From NCBI GenBank assembly GCA_963746465.1, contig CAVVAY010000005.1, positions 620,001-684,000 on the forward strand: a stretch of 64,000 nt of DNA. The letters are read 5' to 3'. This document shows, in pieces, positions 16,018 to 25,353 of this stretch. The notes beneath the pieces were generated by a model. The model ran no database searches and was not told the DNA's origin. It worked only from the letters and a program-made list of their open reading frames with translations. How positions within the stretch are numbered: the first letter of the stretch is position 1; each line of letters opens with the position of its first letter. Made by a program: the position numbers and the translations under genes. This stretch comes from CAVVAY01 sp963746465. GTDB taxonomy: Bacteria; Actinomycetota; Actinomycetes; JACCUZ01.

Positions 16018-17436
16018 GTGCAGCAGTACGACGACCCGGGCGCCGCGGTCGAGCCCCCACCGCCTGCTGCGCCTGTCCCGGGCCGCCGTCCCCGGCGCAC
16101 CGTGCTGCTGCTGGTCGGCCTGGTCCTCGCCGTAGCGCTGGGACTCGCGCTCGCCCTCGTCGCTGGCCGGCTGCTGCTCCCGGACGACGACGCCACACCA
16201 GGACCGTCGGCCGCCCCGACGGGGAGCGGGTCGGCAAGCGGCTCGGCGAGCGGCTCGGCCAGCCCGACCGACCCGGCCGCGACCCGCGACCGAGCGGTCG
16301 AGGACCTGCTGGACCAGCGGGCCCGGGCCGTCACCGGCGGCGACCGGGACCTCTTCCTGGACACCGTGGATCCCGGGGCGGCCGACTTCTACGACCGGCA
16401 GGTGCAGCTCTTCGACCGGGTCGCCGGCCTGGACCTGGCGTCCTGGGGCTACCAGGTGACCGGCGAGGGCCCGGGCCTGACTGCCGCCCGGGCGCGGACG
16501 CTGCCGCGCGGCGCGGCCATCGTGCGGGTCCGGCTGACCTACCGGCTGGCCGGCACCGGGACGACGACCGACCGCGAGCAGTACCTCACCGTGGTGCCAC
16601 GCGGTGGCCGCTGGCTGGTGGCCGGCGACACCGACGCGTCCGCCAGCGGGTTCGACACCCAGCGCGACCTGTGGGACCTCGGGCCGATCCGCAGTGTCCG
16701 CGGCGACTCCAGCCTGGTGGTGGGGGACACCCGGGGCGCGAGCCGCGCCGAGATGCGCCGGCTCGCGGAGGAGGCCGACCTGGCCGTCCGCGACGTCGAC
16801 GAGGTCTGGACCGAGGACTGGTCCCGCGAGCCGGTCGTGATCCTGCCGCGCAACCAGCAGGACATGGCGACCCTGATCGGCAGCGACGGCGAGGGCCTGG
16901 CGCAGATCGCCGCGGTGACCACCGGGTCCTTCGAGTCCGGTCTGAGCCGGGGGGACCGGATCGTGATCAACCCGGCCGCGTGGGACTCGCTCGGCGCGCT
17001 GGGCCGACGGGTCGTCATCACGCATGAGATGACGCACGTGGCCACTCGCTCCTCGGGCGTGCAGGCCGTGCCGATCTGGCTGTCGGAGGGCTTCGCCGAC
17101 TACGTCGCCTACGAGGCGACCCCGGTGCCGACGGTGATCGTGGCCAGCGACGTCCTCGACGACGTGCGGGACGGCGACGCCCCGCGGAAGCTGCCGGACG
17201 ACGCGGACTTCGACGCCTCGCGGGGCGACGTCGCGGCGTCCTACGAAGGTGCGTGGCTGGCCTGCCGGATGATCGCCGAGAGGTACGGCGAGAAGCGGCT
17301 GGTCCGTTTCTACCGAGCGATGTCGGACAGTGCGGGACCCGGCTGGCCGGAGGAGACCGCGACCGAGCTCGGCCTGACCCGGAGCGAGCTGGTGCGCGAC
17401 TGGAAGGCCTACCTGCGCGAGAAGGCGGACTCGTGA
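16018..17436 (+). CDS. Membrane-anchored HExxH metalloprotease-like protein
   Basis: 472 residues. A Pro-rich cytoplasmic tip and one membrane helix (about 27-52) precede a Ser/Gly/Ala repeat linker (GSASGSASGSAS, from a 12-bp DNA repeat near 16230). The extracytoplasmic domain has H336-E-M-T-H340 followed by WLSEGFADYVAYE, the gluzincin pattern with the third ligand Glu about 25 residues later. It begins 25 nt after the NlpC/P60 stop and overlaps the following sulfatase-like gene by GTGA. The substrate is unknown; envelope protein turnover is the likely setting. Confidence 0.82.
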   Translation: MQQYDDPGAAVEPPPPAAPVPGRRPRRTVLLLVGLVLAVALGLALALVAGRLLLPDDDATPGPSAAPTGSGSASGSASGSASPTDPAATRDRAVEDLLDQRARAVTGGDRDLFLDTVDPGAADFYDRQVQLFDRVAGLDLASWGYQVTGEGPGLTAARARTLPRGAAIVRVRLTYRLAGTGTTTDREQYLTVVPRGGRWLVAGDTDASASGFDTQRDLWDLGPIRSVRGDSSLVVGDTRGASRAEMRRLAEEADLAVRDVDEVWTEDWSREPVVILPRNQQDMATLIGSDGEGLAQIAAVTTGSFESGLSRGDRIVINPAAWDSLGALGRRVVITHEMTHVATRSSGVQAVPIWLSEGFADYVAYEATPVPTVIVASDVLDDVRDGDAPRKLPDDADFDASRGDVAASYEGAWLACRMIAERYGEKRLVRFYRAMSDSAGPGWPEETATELGLTRSELVRDWKAYLREKADS

Positions 17437-19565
17437 GCGAGGCCGGTCTCGCAGCCCCCGCACCACCGCGCCCGGGTCGAGCACTGCCGCGGCCCGGTGC
17501 GCTGCGCCGGCTGGTCGACCTGTTCGTGCTCTGCGGGTTCGTGGTGGCGCAGCCGGTGCTCGACGTGTTCGGGCGAGCGGGGGAGGCGTTCGTCTTCCGG
17601 CACGTCGACCGTGGTGGAGTCGTCTTCTTCGCGGCCGTCGTCGTCCTGGTCCCGCCGCTCGCCCTCTGGGCGGTGGGATCGCTGGTCGCACGGATCGACC
17701 CCCCAGCGGGCTTCATCGCGCACCTGGCTCTGACTGGAGCGCTGTGGGTCGTTCTCGGCGTCGAGGTGCTCGGCCGGGTCGACCGGTTGGGCACCGTGGC
17801 GGTCCTCGTGGGCGGCGTCCTGCTGGGGGCCGGGGCGATCGCCTGCACCCTCACCTGGAAGAGCTTCCGGTTGTGGATCCTCTACGCCACGCCCGCGCCG
17901 CTGGTGTTCGCCCTGCTCTTCCTGCTCGTCTCGCCGGTCAGCGCACAGGTCCGGGAGTCCGACAACGTCTCCGCCAAGCGGGTGACCGTCGGCACCCCGG
18001 CACCCGTCGTCATGCTCATGCTGGACGAGCTGCCCCTGCGCTCCCTGGTCGACAGCGACGGGAGGATCGACGCGGAGCTGTATCCCAACCTCGCCGCGCT
18101 GCAGCAGCAGACCGACGTCTTCCTCAACGCCTCGAGCAACGCGTGGGCCACGACGTACTCGGTTCCGAGCCTGCTGACCGGCCAGCTGCCGGCGGGCCGG
18201 ACCATCCCGGTCGCCACCACCCATCCGGACAACGCGTTCACCTTGCTGGCTCGCTCCCACGAGCTGCGGGTGCACGAGCTGCTCGGTCTCTGCCCGCAGT
18301 CCCTGTGCCCTCTGCCCGCCAGGTCGGGAGTCCTGCCGCGGGGGACGGGCGGGCTCCTGATGGACGGGATGGCGGCGTTCTGGCGCATCGTGCAGCCAGG
18401 AACCAAGGGCGACGACCCGAACGGCGCGCTGTTCGGTGAGGCGAACGCCGCGATGAAGCAGGCTTCCGGGTCGGCGCCGCTACCGCTCGGCGAGTCCCGG
18501 CTGCTGGCACCGCCTCGGTTCGTGGACTTCCTCGACGACCTCGACCGGCCGAGCGCCGACGGGCGGCCGACCTTCAGCTTCCTGCACCTGCTGATCCCGC
18601 ACGCGCCGTGGGTGCTCCTCCCGGACGGACGGCACTACCGCACGCCCGGCGACCAGCTGCGACCGATCGGGCTCACCGGTGACACCTGGAACACCGACGG
18701 AGCGTTCGTCGCGCTGGGCCGGCAGCGGCACGTGCTCCAGACGCAGTACGTCGACCGCCTGGTCGGCGAGCTGGTGCGCCGGCTCAAGGCAAGTGGGCAA
18801 TGGGACCGGTCTGTCGTCGTCATCACCGCCGACCACGGGGTGGCCTTCACTCCCGGCGCGCCGCGTCGGCAGACCACGAGGACCAACCGGTACGAGCTCG
18901 CCTGGGTGCCGCTGTTCGTCAAGCGGCCCGGGCAGCACGGCGGCACGACCCGGCTGGACAACGTGCAGCTGGTCGACGTGCTCCCCACTGTCGGCGACCT
19001 GCTCGACGTCGACATCCCCTGGCGCCTCGACGGCCGGTCGGTCTACGGCTCGCCGCGACCGCTCTCCGAGCGGCGGACGTTCTTCTCCCGGGTCGGTCAC
19101 TCGATGCGGCTCGACGGTGCCTGGGGCCTCGACCAGACCAGGAAGCACGCGATCGGGAGCTTCGCGGCCTACCGGGGCGACCCCTTGCGTGCCTACCGGG
19201 TCGGACCGGACAGCCGATGGCTGGGCCGGTCCGTCACCAGCCTGCCGCGAGCGCCTGCCGACCCGGCCAGGTCGGCGACGCTCGCCAACAGCGACGCGTG
19301 GGACGAGGTGGACCCGGTGGCAGACCCGCTGCCGTCGTACGCGACCGGGCGGGTAGACGACCCGGACGGCACCGCTACCCGGGTCGTCATCGCGCTGAAC
19401 GGTGTGGTCGCCGGCGTGAGCCCGGTGTCGACCGCGAGTACTCCGGGCCAGTACGCCACGCTGCTCCCGCCCTCGTTGCTGAGGGCCGGGAGAAACGACA
19501 TCACGCTGTACGCCGTCGGGCCGGACCGACGCCTGTCGCCGATCGACCTGGAGGGGGACTCGTGA
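17433..19565 (+). CDS. Membrane sulfatase/alkaline-phosphatase superfamily protein, paralogue 2
   Basis: 710 residues, closely similar throughout to the protein at 4252-6375. It shares the VVAQPVLDVFGR start of the membrane region, four to five helices before residue 180, VVMLMLDELP, YSVPSLLTG (Y242-S246), the HAPWVLLPDG segment and TADHG (D467-G469). As in the paralogue, the nucleophile motif lacks the formylglycine Arg. Start GTG 17433 overlaps the protease stop by 4 bp. Its own last 4 bp overlap the M48 gene, placing it in a tightly coupled envelope operon ending in pimB. Confidence 0.82.
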   Translation: MSEAGLAAPAPPRPGRALPRPGALRRLVDLFVLCGFVVAQPVLDVFGRAGEAFVFRHVDRGGVVFFAAVVVLVPPLALWAVGSLVARIDPPAGFIAHLALTGALWVVLGVEVLGRVDRLGTVAVLVGGVLLGAGAIACTLTWKSFRLWILYATPAPLVFALLFLLVSPVSAQVRESDNVSAKRVTVGTPAPVVMLMLDELPLRSLVDSDGRIDAELYPNLAALQQQTDVFLNASSNAWATTYSVPSLLTGQLPAGRTIPVATTHPDNAFTLLARSHELRVHELLGLCPQSLCPLPARSGVLPRGTGGLLMDGMAAFWRIVQPGTKGDDPNGALFGEANAAMKQASGSAPLPLGESRLLAPPRFVDFLDDLDRPSADGRPTFSFLHLLIPHAPWVLLPDGRHYRTPGDQLRPIGLTGDTWNTDGAFVALGRQRHVLQTQYVDRLVGELVRRLKASGQWDRSVVVITADHGVAFTPGAPRRQTTRTNRYELAWVPLFVKRPGQHGGTTRLDNVQLVDVLPTVGDLLDVDIPWRLDGRSVYGSPRPLSERRTFFSRVGHSMRLDGAWGLDQTRKHAIGSFAAYRGDPLRAYRVGPDSRWLGRSVTSLPRAPADPARSATLANSDAWDEVDPVADPLPSYATGRVDDPDGTATRVVIALNGVVAGVSPVSTASTPGQYATLLPPSLLRAGRNDITLYAVGPDRRLSPIDLEGDS

Positions 19566-20851
19566 CCAGCCGCACCGCTCTCGTGGTGACGACCGTGCTG
19601 CTGGCCGTCGTGCTCTCGGTCGCTGCAGCACTGCTGATCCCGTGGCGGCCACTGCCCCTGCACGGCCTCGCACCGACACCGGTCGATGCGGCCCGGGACT
19701 TCAGCGCGGCCCAGATCTCCCGCGAGGACGCGTTCCACGCGGCCGTGCGACCGCCGGCGTACGCGTCGTTGGCTCTCGGCCTGGTCATCGCCGCGGTGCT
19801 GGGCTTCACGCCGCTGGGCGCCCGCCTGGTGTCGGCGGTCGCGGCGCCGTTCGGGGGCGGTTGGTTCGCGCGCGTCGTCGTCGGGACGGTGGTGCTCACC
19901 CTGCTCGGGCGGGCGCTGACCCTGCCCTGGGACGCGTGGAGCGAGTCGGTGCGGCGACGGTACGGGCTGTCGACCCGCAGCTGGGCGGCCTGGGGGGTGG
20001 ACGTGGCGAAGTCCTACGGCGTCGGCCTGGTCCTCACCCTGCTCGTCCTGCTGTTGCTCGTCGGCCTCGCGCACTGGCAGCCGGAGCGCTGGTGGGCCGT
20101 CGGCTCGGCGGTCGGCGCGCTGCTCGTGGTCGTGGTGTCGTTCGCCTACCCGGTGGTCGTCGAGCCGGTGTTCAACACGTTCACCTCGATGCCCGCCGGG
20201 CCTCTGCGCACGTCCCTGCTGCAGCTGGCGCGCGAGGACGGCGTCCCGGTGGACGACGTGCTGGTCGCCGACGCCAGCCGTCGTACGTCGTCGTTGAACG
20301 CCTACGTCTCGGGGATCGGTGCGACCCGGCGGATCGTCGTCTACGACACGCTGGTCGACACGACCCCTCCCGAGCAGGTGCGGCTGATCGTGGCGCACGA
20401 GCTGGGGCATGCCAAGGAGCGGGACGTCGTGTGGGGCACGCTCCTGGGCGCGACGGGAGTCGCTCTGGTGGTCTGCGTGCTCGCGTTGCTCGGTCGGTGG
20501 CCGTGGTTGCTGGCCCGTGCCGGCGTGGAGTCCCTGGGGGACGGGCGCGCGGTGGCCCTGCTGATGGCGCTGGTGGCGGTGCTCGGCTTCGCGGCCGGGC
20601 CGGCGCAGAACCTGCTGTCGAGACGCGTCGAGACCCGGGCCGACGTGCACGCCCTCGACCTGACCCGTGACCCGGAGGGGATGGTCGAGATGCAGCGTCG
20701 GCTCTCGGTCACCAACCTGTCCGACCTCGACCCGTCCCCTCTGGTGTTCGGGCTCTTCGCGACGCACCCGACCGGACCGCAACGGATCGCCCTGGCACGC
20801 GACTGGGCCCGGCTGCACGACGCGCGCGTGCCGCCAGGGCTGCCACGTTGA
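19562..20851 (+). CDS. M48 (Ste24-type) integral membrane metalloprotease
   Basis: 429 residues with about six membrane helices. H279-E-L-G-H283 (VAHELGHAKERD) is the zinc site, and a downstream ETRADVHALDLT segment supplies the third ligand Glu, as in CAAX prenyl protease 1/Ste24. The preceding DASRRTSSLNAYVSGIG is the family's substrate-strand region. Bacterial relatives act in membrane-protein quality control. It is joined by 4-bp overlaps to the sulfatase-like gene before it and to pimB after it. Confidence 0.9.
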   Translation: MTSRTALVVTTVLLAVVLSVAAALLIPWRPLPLHGLAPTPVDAARDFSAAQISREDAFHAAVRPPAYASLALGLVIAAVLGFTPLGARLVSAVAAPFGGGWFARVVVGTVVLTLLGRALTLPWDAWSESVRRRYGLSTRSWAAWGVDVAKSYGVGLVLTLLVLLLLVGLAHWQPERWWAVGSAVGALLVVVVSFAYPVVVEPVFNTFTSMPAGPLRTSLLQLAREDGVPVDDVLVADASRRTSSLNAYVSGIGATRRIVVYDTLVDTTPPEQVRLIVAHELGHAKERDVVWGTLLGATGVALVVCVLALLGRWPWLLARAGVESLGDGRAVALLMALVAVLGFAAGPAQNLLSRRVETRADVHALDLTRDPEGMVEMQRRLSVTNLSDLDPSPLVFGLFATHPTGPQRIALARDWARLHDARVPPGLPR

Positions 20852-21981
20852 GGCGCACGCTCGTCGTCACCAACGACTTCCCGCCGCGGGTCGGCGGCAT
20901 CGAGTCGTTCGTGCTCGCGATGGTTCAGCGGATGGCTCCGGCCGAGGTCGTCGTGCACACGGCTCGCCAGCCCGGGGACGCGGCGTTCGACGCCGGCCTG
21001 GACTTCCCGGTGATCCGGGATCCGTCCCGGATCATGCTCCCGACGCCCGCTATCACCACGCGGTCGGTGGCGATCGCCAAGGACATGGGATGCGACACAG
21101 TGTGGTTCGGCGCCGCCGCGCCGCTCGGGCTGATGGCCGGCTCGTTGAAGCGGCGGGCCGGCGTGCGGCGGACGGTCGCGACGACGCACGGGCACGAGGT
21201 GTGGTGGGCGAAGGCACCGGTGACCCGTCAGCTGCTGCACCGGATCGGCGAGACCAACGACGTGCTGACCTACCTGGGGGAGTACACCCGGTCGCAGGTC
21301 GCCCGCGCTCTCTCGCCGGCGGCCGCGGCCCGGATGGTGCAGCTGACGCCCGGAGTGGACACCGAGGCGTTCAACCCGTCGGTCGACGGACGCCCGGTGC
21401 GCGAGATGTACGGGCTGGGCGCTCGGCCGGTGATCTTGTGCGTCTCGCGGCTGGTCGAGCGCAAGGGCCAGGACATGCTGGTCAGGGCGCTGCCGCTGGT
21501 CCAGGAGTCGGTTCCCGATGCGGCTCTGCTGCTCGTCGGTGACGGGCCGATGCGCGACACCCTTGTCCGGCTGGCCGACGAGCTGGGCGTGGCAGCCGAC
21601 GTGGTGTTCGCCGGCTCCAGGCCGTGGACGGAGCTGCCGCCGTACTTCGCTGCCGGCGACGTGTTCTGCATGCCCACCCGCACGCGCAAGGCGGGGTTCG
21701 AGGTCGAGGGTCTCGGCATCGTCTACCTGGAGGCTTCCGCCAGTGGCCTGCCCGTCGTGGCCGGCGACTCGGGCGGAGCCCCGGACGCCGTCCTCCATGG
21801 TGAGACCGGCCTCGTCGTCGCCGGAGGTTCGGTCGTCGAGATCGCGAGCGCTGTGATCCTGCTTTTGAGCGACCCCGAACTCTCGTCCGGCCTTGGCCGC
21901 AGCGGCCGTGCCTGGGTAGTGCAGAGGTGGACCTGGTCCTCGGTCGGCGCCTCGCTTCGCCGGTTCCTGGAGGAGGGCTGA
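20848..21981 (+). CDS. pimB: GT4 mannosyltransferase, PimB'-type
   Basis: 377 residues with the GT-B fold: an N-terminal TNDFPPRVGGIE glycine loop, THGHEVWW, TPGVDTEAFNP, and the donor-site C-terminal half CVSRLVERKGQDMLVRALP to EVEGLGIVYLEASASGLPVVAG. The family adds the second mannose to PIM1 in phosphatidylinositol mannoside synthesis at the inner membrane face. The gene order (NlpC/P60 upstream) agrees with Rv2188c. The start is TTG, overlapping the M48 stop as TTGA. An alternative is another GDP-mannose-dependent GT4 with a related acceptor. Confidence 0.85.
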   Translation: MRRTLVVTNDFPPRVGGIESFVLAMVQRMAPAEVVVHTARQPGDAAFDAGLDFPVIRDPSRIMLPTPAITTRSVAIAKDMGCDTVWFGAAAPLGLMAGSLKRRAGVRRTVATTHGHEVWWAKAPVTRQLLHRIGETNDVLTYLGEYTRSQVARALSPAAAARMVQLTPGVDTEAFNPSVDGRPVREMYGLGARPVILCVSRLVERKGQDMLVRALPLVQESVPDAALLLVGDGPMRDTLVRLADELGVAADVVFAGSRPWTELPPYFAAGDVFCMPTRTRKAGFEVEGLGIVYLEASASGLPVVAGDSGGAPDAVLHGETGLVVAGGSVVEIASAVILLLSDPELSSGLGRSGRAWVVQRWTWSSVGASLRRFLEEG

Positions 21982-21999
21982 GCGGGCTGGTCAGCTCTC
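21973..21999. terminator. Shared hairpin at convergent pimB and GT2 stop codons
   Basis: GAGGGCTGA at 21973-21981 pairs with TCAGCTCTC at 21991-21999: nine pairs including one G-U, with a 9-nt loop. The pimB stop TGA is the inner end of the left arm and the opposing stop complement TCA begins the right arm, as at the trpD and endonuclease junctions. Confidence 0.5.
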
Positions 22000-22920
22000 G
22001 GTGTCCAAGGTGTCCGAAGCCACCAGGTAGAGCGGGCGGTGTTGCGCCTCTGAGTACAGCCGACCAATGTATTCACCGAGGAGCCCAAGGCACAGCAGCT
22101 GAATCGCGCCGAGAAAGAACACGGCCACGAAGACGGAAGCCCAGCCAGGGACTGTGGCACCTGCTACCTGTGCGACTGTCGCGACAACGACCGCAATCAG
22201 GCAGACAAAGCTGCCCACGACACCTGCCCATGTGGCGATCCGTAGGGGCATCGCGGTGAACGAGGTGACGCTGTCAACGGCCAGCCGCGTCATCCGGCTC
22301 ACGGGGTACTTGCTGGTTCCGGCCGCTCGTGACTCCCGACGGTAGGAGACGGTGGTGCTCGGAAAACTGAGCCAGGGGATCAGCAGTCGGTAGACCCGGT
22401 GTCGCTCCGGCAGGTTGTTCAGCGCCTCGACGACGGCACGGCTGATCAACCGGTAGTCACCCGCGTTCTCCGGGACACTGTTTCCGGCGACTCTGCGCAT
22501 GACGGTGTAGTACAGGCGGGCTGTTCCCCGTTTGAACAGCGAGTCGCTGCGGCGGTCGTGCCGGACGGCGTAGACGACGTCAGCCTCTTCCTCGCCTGCT
22601 GCGCGGAGAAGGTCAGGGATGAGCTCGGGAGGATCCTGGAGGTCGGCATCGATCGTGACCACCTGCGCGCCTCGGGCGCGATTGAGTCCCGCTGTCAACG
22701 CCGCCTGGTGCCCGACGTTCCGTCGCAATCGGACGATGCGGAGCTCGGGCCAGCGCAGCCTCATCTCCTGAAGCGAGTCATAGGTACCGTCCCGGCTCGA
22801 GTCGTCGACGGTGATGACTTCGTACGGGCTGCCGAGGTCGTCGAGGACGGGACGTAGGCGGCTCTCGAAGAGAGGAAGGACCTCCTCTTCGTTGTAAACG
22901 GGTACAACCACACTCAGCAC
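21991..22920 (-). CDS. GtrB/DPM-type polyprenyl-phosphate GT2 glycosyltransferase
   Basis: 309 residues. The N-terminal GT-A domain has VVVPVYNEEEVL, the donor DDSSRDGT segment and DADLQDPPE (DxD). Two membrane helices lie near the C-terminus (about 230-290), the GtrB/YfdH layout. The family charges undecaprenyl phosphate with a sugar, supplying GT-C enzymes on the outer face. A candidate GT-C-like partner is encoded at 23668-25131. Its GC content is visibly lower than most of the window (36 of 60 bases at 22021-22080). Confidence 0.85.
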   Translation of the reverse strand: MLSVVVPVYNEEEVLPLFESRLRPVLDDLGSPYEVITVDDSSRDGTYDSLQEMRLRWPELRIVRLRRNVGHQAALTAGLNRARGAQVVTIDADLQDPPELIPDLLRAAGEEEADVVYAVRHDRRSDSLFKRGTARLYYTVMRRVAGNSVPENAGDYRLISRAVVEALNNLPERHRVYRLLIPWLSFPSTTVSYRRESRAAGTSKYPVSRMTRLAVDSVTSFTAMPLRIATWAGVVGSFVCLIAVVVATVAQVAGATVPGWASVFVAVFFLGAIQLLCLGLLGEYIGRLYSEAQHRPLYLVASDTLDTES

Positions 22921-22947
22921 GCCGGCTCCCTAGGGCAGACTCCAGCT

Positions 22948-23658
22948 GTGGAGGCTACCGAAGTTGCGAAGGTCGCTGACCTCGAGGACACGCATTGGTG
23001 GTACAGCGAGCGGCGCTTTCTCGTCCAGGAGTTCATTGACCGGGCCTTCCCTGATGGCGTCCAAGGCCTCGTCGCCCTGGACATCGGTGCCGCGGCAGGG
23101 GGAAACACCCGGGTTCTGCGAGATCTCGGCATGATTGCGACGGCAGTTGAGTACGGAGAGCCGGGTGCGAGACTCGCCCAGGCTCGCGGACTTCACGTCG
23201 TGCGTGCCGACGCGTTGCACCTTCCGCTGCCCGCAGCATCCGTGGACTGTGTGGTGGCGTTCGACGTTCTCGAGCATCTGGCGGACGACGAGCGTGCGAC
23301 GAAGGAGGCTTTTCGTGTACTTCGGCCAGGTGGGTCGTTCTTCGTCGCCGTGCCGGCGGACATGAGCCTGTGGTCGGCCCATGACGAGGCTGTCGGACAT
23401 GTTCGGCGGTATGACCGGGCGGGGCTGTTACGGCTCGTGGAGACGGCCGGTTTCGATGTCGTGGAGGTGCGTTCGTGGAACGTCTTGCTCCGGCCGGTCG
23501 TCCGTCACGCGCGCAGGTCCGCGACCGGCAGCCAGTTGCGGCCGCTTCCGGTCCTCGTGAACCGGTCCCTGAAGCTGGTGATCGCGGCGGAGCGGTGGTT
23601 GCCGCTGATAAGGGATCGGCCGGGCGTCAGCCTGCTCCTGCGGGCCTCACGGCCGTGA
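22948..23658 (+). CDS. Class I SAM-dependent methyltransferase
   Basis: 236 residues. HWWYSERRF near the start is typical of a methyltransferase group found with glycosyltransferase genes. The SAM site is LDIGAAAGGNTRVL (about 45-58), with VVRADALHLPLP, VVAFDVLEHLADD and RPGGSFFVAVP as motifs II-III. The start is GTG, only 27 nt from the divergent GT2 start. The substrate is unknown; neighbours suggest a sugar or lipid-linked glycan. Confidence 0.85.
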   Translation: MEATEVAKVADLEDTHWWYSERRFLVQEFIDRAFPDGVQGLVALDIGAAAGGNTRVLRDLGMIATAVEYGEPGARLAQARGLHVVRADALHLPLPAASVDCVVAFDVLEHLADDERATKEAFRVLRPGGSFFVAVPADMSLWSAHDEAVGHVRRYDRAGLLRLVETAGFDVVEVRSWNVLLRPVVRHARRSATGSQLRPLPVLVNRSLKLVIAAERWLPLIRDRPGVSLLLRASRP

Positions 23659-23667
23659 GCACTCCGC

Positions 23668-25131
23668 TTAGGACCGCGCCGGTGGAAGCAGCAGCACGGT
23701 GTGACGATCGGCGAAAGCCCTTCGCCAGCCCAGGACGTCCTCGAGGCCAGTGACCAGCGGAGACTCCTTCCGGAGCCACGCGGCCTGAAATTCGCCGTGG
23801 GTGACGAAAGTCTCCCAGCCCGGCCGCAGGGCGCTGGCGTCGAAGTAGCCCCGGACGTACGCGAGATCGTAGAGTTCTGTGCGCCCGTCGATGGCCGGCT
23901 GGCTGTCGCGCGCCGTCCAGAGCAGCCAGGCACCCAGGTCGTACTCGGTGATGATGTTCGCCCGGCCTGGCAGTGCATCCACACGCCGGCTGATCTCGAA
24001 GGGGGCCTGCGGCGCGATGCCGGGCATCACCGCCGTCCAGACGGCTGCGACGCCCAGGGCGGACGCCACAAGCGCGCCACCGGCCGCTCTTCGAATGGTT
24101 CGCGGACCTGGCGCGACATCTGCCGTCCGACCGAGAATGATCATGGCCGACTCTGCGGCGAGCGGCGCCAGAAGCACGGCGGCGATGGGTACGTCGCGGG
24201 AGTAGAGAAAGCCGATCAACGTCGCTGCCACCACATAGGCACACGTGAGCCACGCCACCGGCCGGCCTGACCGAGCCCACCCCACGATGACCAGTCCCAG
24301 GAGGGCGAATGCGGCGAGCTGAAAGGGGTTGAGCAGAGAGGGCGGCCCCCACTCGCTCACGAAGGACGCGTAGTCGGTGACCCGGAAGGGTGCCAACAGG
24401 GTGTGGTAGCCGTTGGGGTTCACCATCGCAGCGAAAATTGAGCCGAGGGCTATGGCGCCGTGGCGAAGCGCCAGACGGCGTCGTGAGCCCCGCGCGCCGT
24501 CGCAGACCGCGCCCATGCCACATGCCACGTAGAGGAGAACGGCCAGGCACCAGAACCCGTGCAGGTTCGACCACGCCATGACAAGGATCACGAAAGGCCA
24601 GGTCCGCCCTCCGGTGGACATGCTCCTGAGCAGCCACGGTCCGAGCACGGCGAAGAGAAGAAAAGACACCAGTTGCGGTCGCTCGCCGGTTCCAGGAAAC
24701 ACAGCGACGAGGGCGAGGAGGGTCGCAGCCGATGCCACCAGGCCGCTGGATCTGGCCAGGCTTGCTCGAGCGACGGTCAGGGCCAGGCCGGCCATCACCA
24801 CGGCCCGAAGAACGGCGACTCCTTTGTATCCACCCACGTCGTATGACAGGTACATCACGACCTCGGTCAACCATTCATGGGTGACCCAGGCGTGACTGGT
24901 GAGGCTCGAGAAGGGATCGTGTGTCGGGACGCGGTGCTCGTGGGCGATGTACTCGCCGAGACGCAAGTGCCACCAGGCGTCAGGATCCCTCAGAGGGCGC
25001 AATCCCAGAATGGCAAATCCGGCGGCCATGACGTAAGGCAGCGCCCGGAAGGGTGAGGACCTCGGCCCGGATGCATCGGTGCGCTGCTCAGCGGTCGCGA
25101 TCGGGTCAGCGCGTGGCATCGAGGTCGTCAC
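23668..25131 (-). CDS. Multi-membrane GT-C-like protein with DPDAWWHL motif
   Basis: 487 residues with about ten hydrophobic helices. The first predicted extracytoplasmic loop carries LRDPDAWWHLRLGEYI, an acidic-aromatic motif of the kind that places the catalytic Asp in polyprenyl-sugar-dependent GT-C transferases. The C-terminal 110 residues are soluble. The GTG start lies 18 nt after the second Flp pilin stop on the same strand, so it is probably in the pilin operon. With the GtrB-like gene nearby, a role in glycosylating pilin or a surface polymer is a testable inference. I do not recognise the exact family. Confidence 0.6.
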   Translation of the reverse strand: MTTSMPRADPIATAEQRTDASGPRSSPFRALPYVMAAGFAILGLRPLRDPDAWWHLRLGEYIAHEHRVPTHDPFSSLTSHAWVTHEWLTEVVMYLSYDVGGYKGVAVLRAVVMAGLALTVARASLARSSGLVASAATLLALVAVFPGTGERPQLVSFLLFAVLGPWLLRSMSTGGRTWPFVILVMAWSNLHGFWCLAVLLYVACGMGAVCDGARGSRRRLALRHGAIALGSIFAAMVNPNGYHTLLAPFRVTDYASFVSEWGPPSLLNPFQLAAFALLGLVIVGWARSGRPVAWLTCAYVVAATLIGFLYSRDVPIAAVLLAPLAAESAMIILGRTADVAPGPRTIRRAAGGALVASALGVAAVWTAVMPGIAPQAPFEISRRVDALPGRANIITEYDLGAWLLWTARDSQPAIDGRTELYDLAYVRGYFDASALRPGWETFVTHGEFQAAWLRKESPLVTGLEDVLGWRRAFADRHTVLLLPPARS

Positions 25132-25149
25132 GGCGCTGAGGACGTGCTC

Positions 25150-25353
25150 TCAGCCGTTGCAATTGGCGTTGGTGTTCGCCTGGCTTTGAATTGTGCTGCA
25201 CGATGTCCCGAAGAGCTCGTGGACGGCGCCACCGAGGAGGAAGACGGCGGCGACGATGACGGCGGCGACGGCAGCAAGGAGCAGACCGTACTCGACCGCA
25301 GAGGCACCCTCGTCCGGGCCACCGTGCACTCTTCGCGGGATCACCGGTGACAT
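25150..25353 (-). CDS. Flp/Fap type IVb pilin, copy 2
   Basis: 67 residues: a short leader, then GASAVEYGLLLAAVAAVIVA, the Flp pilin N-terminal helix with the conserved Glu five residues into the mature protein. The prepilin peptidase would cut before the Ala/Ser-Ala-Val-Glu segment. The C-terminus holds two Cys and ends NANCNG, as in copy 1. It lies 91 nt downstream of copy 1 on the same strand. It is the structural subunit of the Tad pilus; no prepilin peptidase gene is in the window. Confidence 0.9.
   Translation of the reverse strand: MSPVIPRRVHGGPDEGASAVEYGLLLAAVAAVIVAAVFLLGGAVHELFGTSCSTIQSQANTNANCNG

Noticed and set aside
14470..17691. A 1,073-codon open frame on the minus strand
   Set aside because: It runs opposite three well-supported plus-strand genes (Cys-rich protein, NlpC/P60, HExxH protease), is dominated by Arg/Pro/Gly/Ala and shows no domain. 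Long antisense frames are expected at this GC content; those at 1887-4091 and 4042-6435 were rejected for the same reason.
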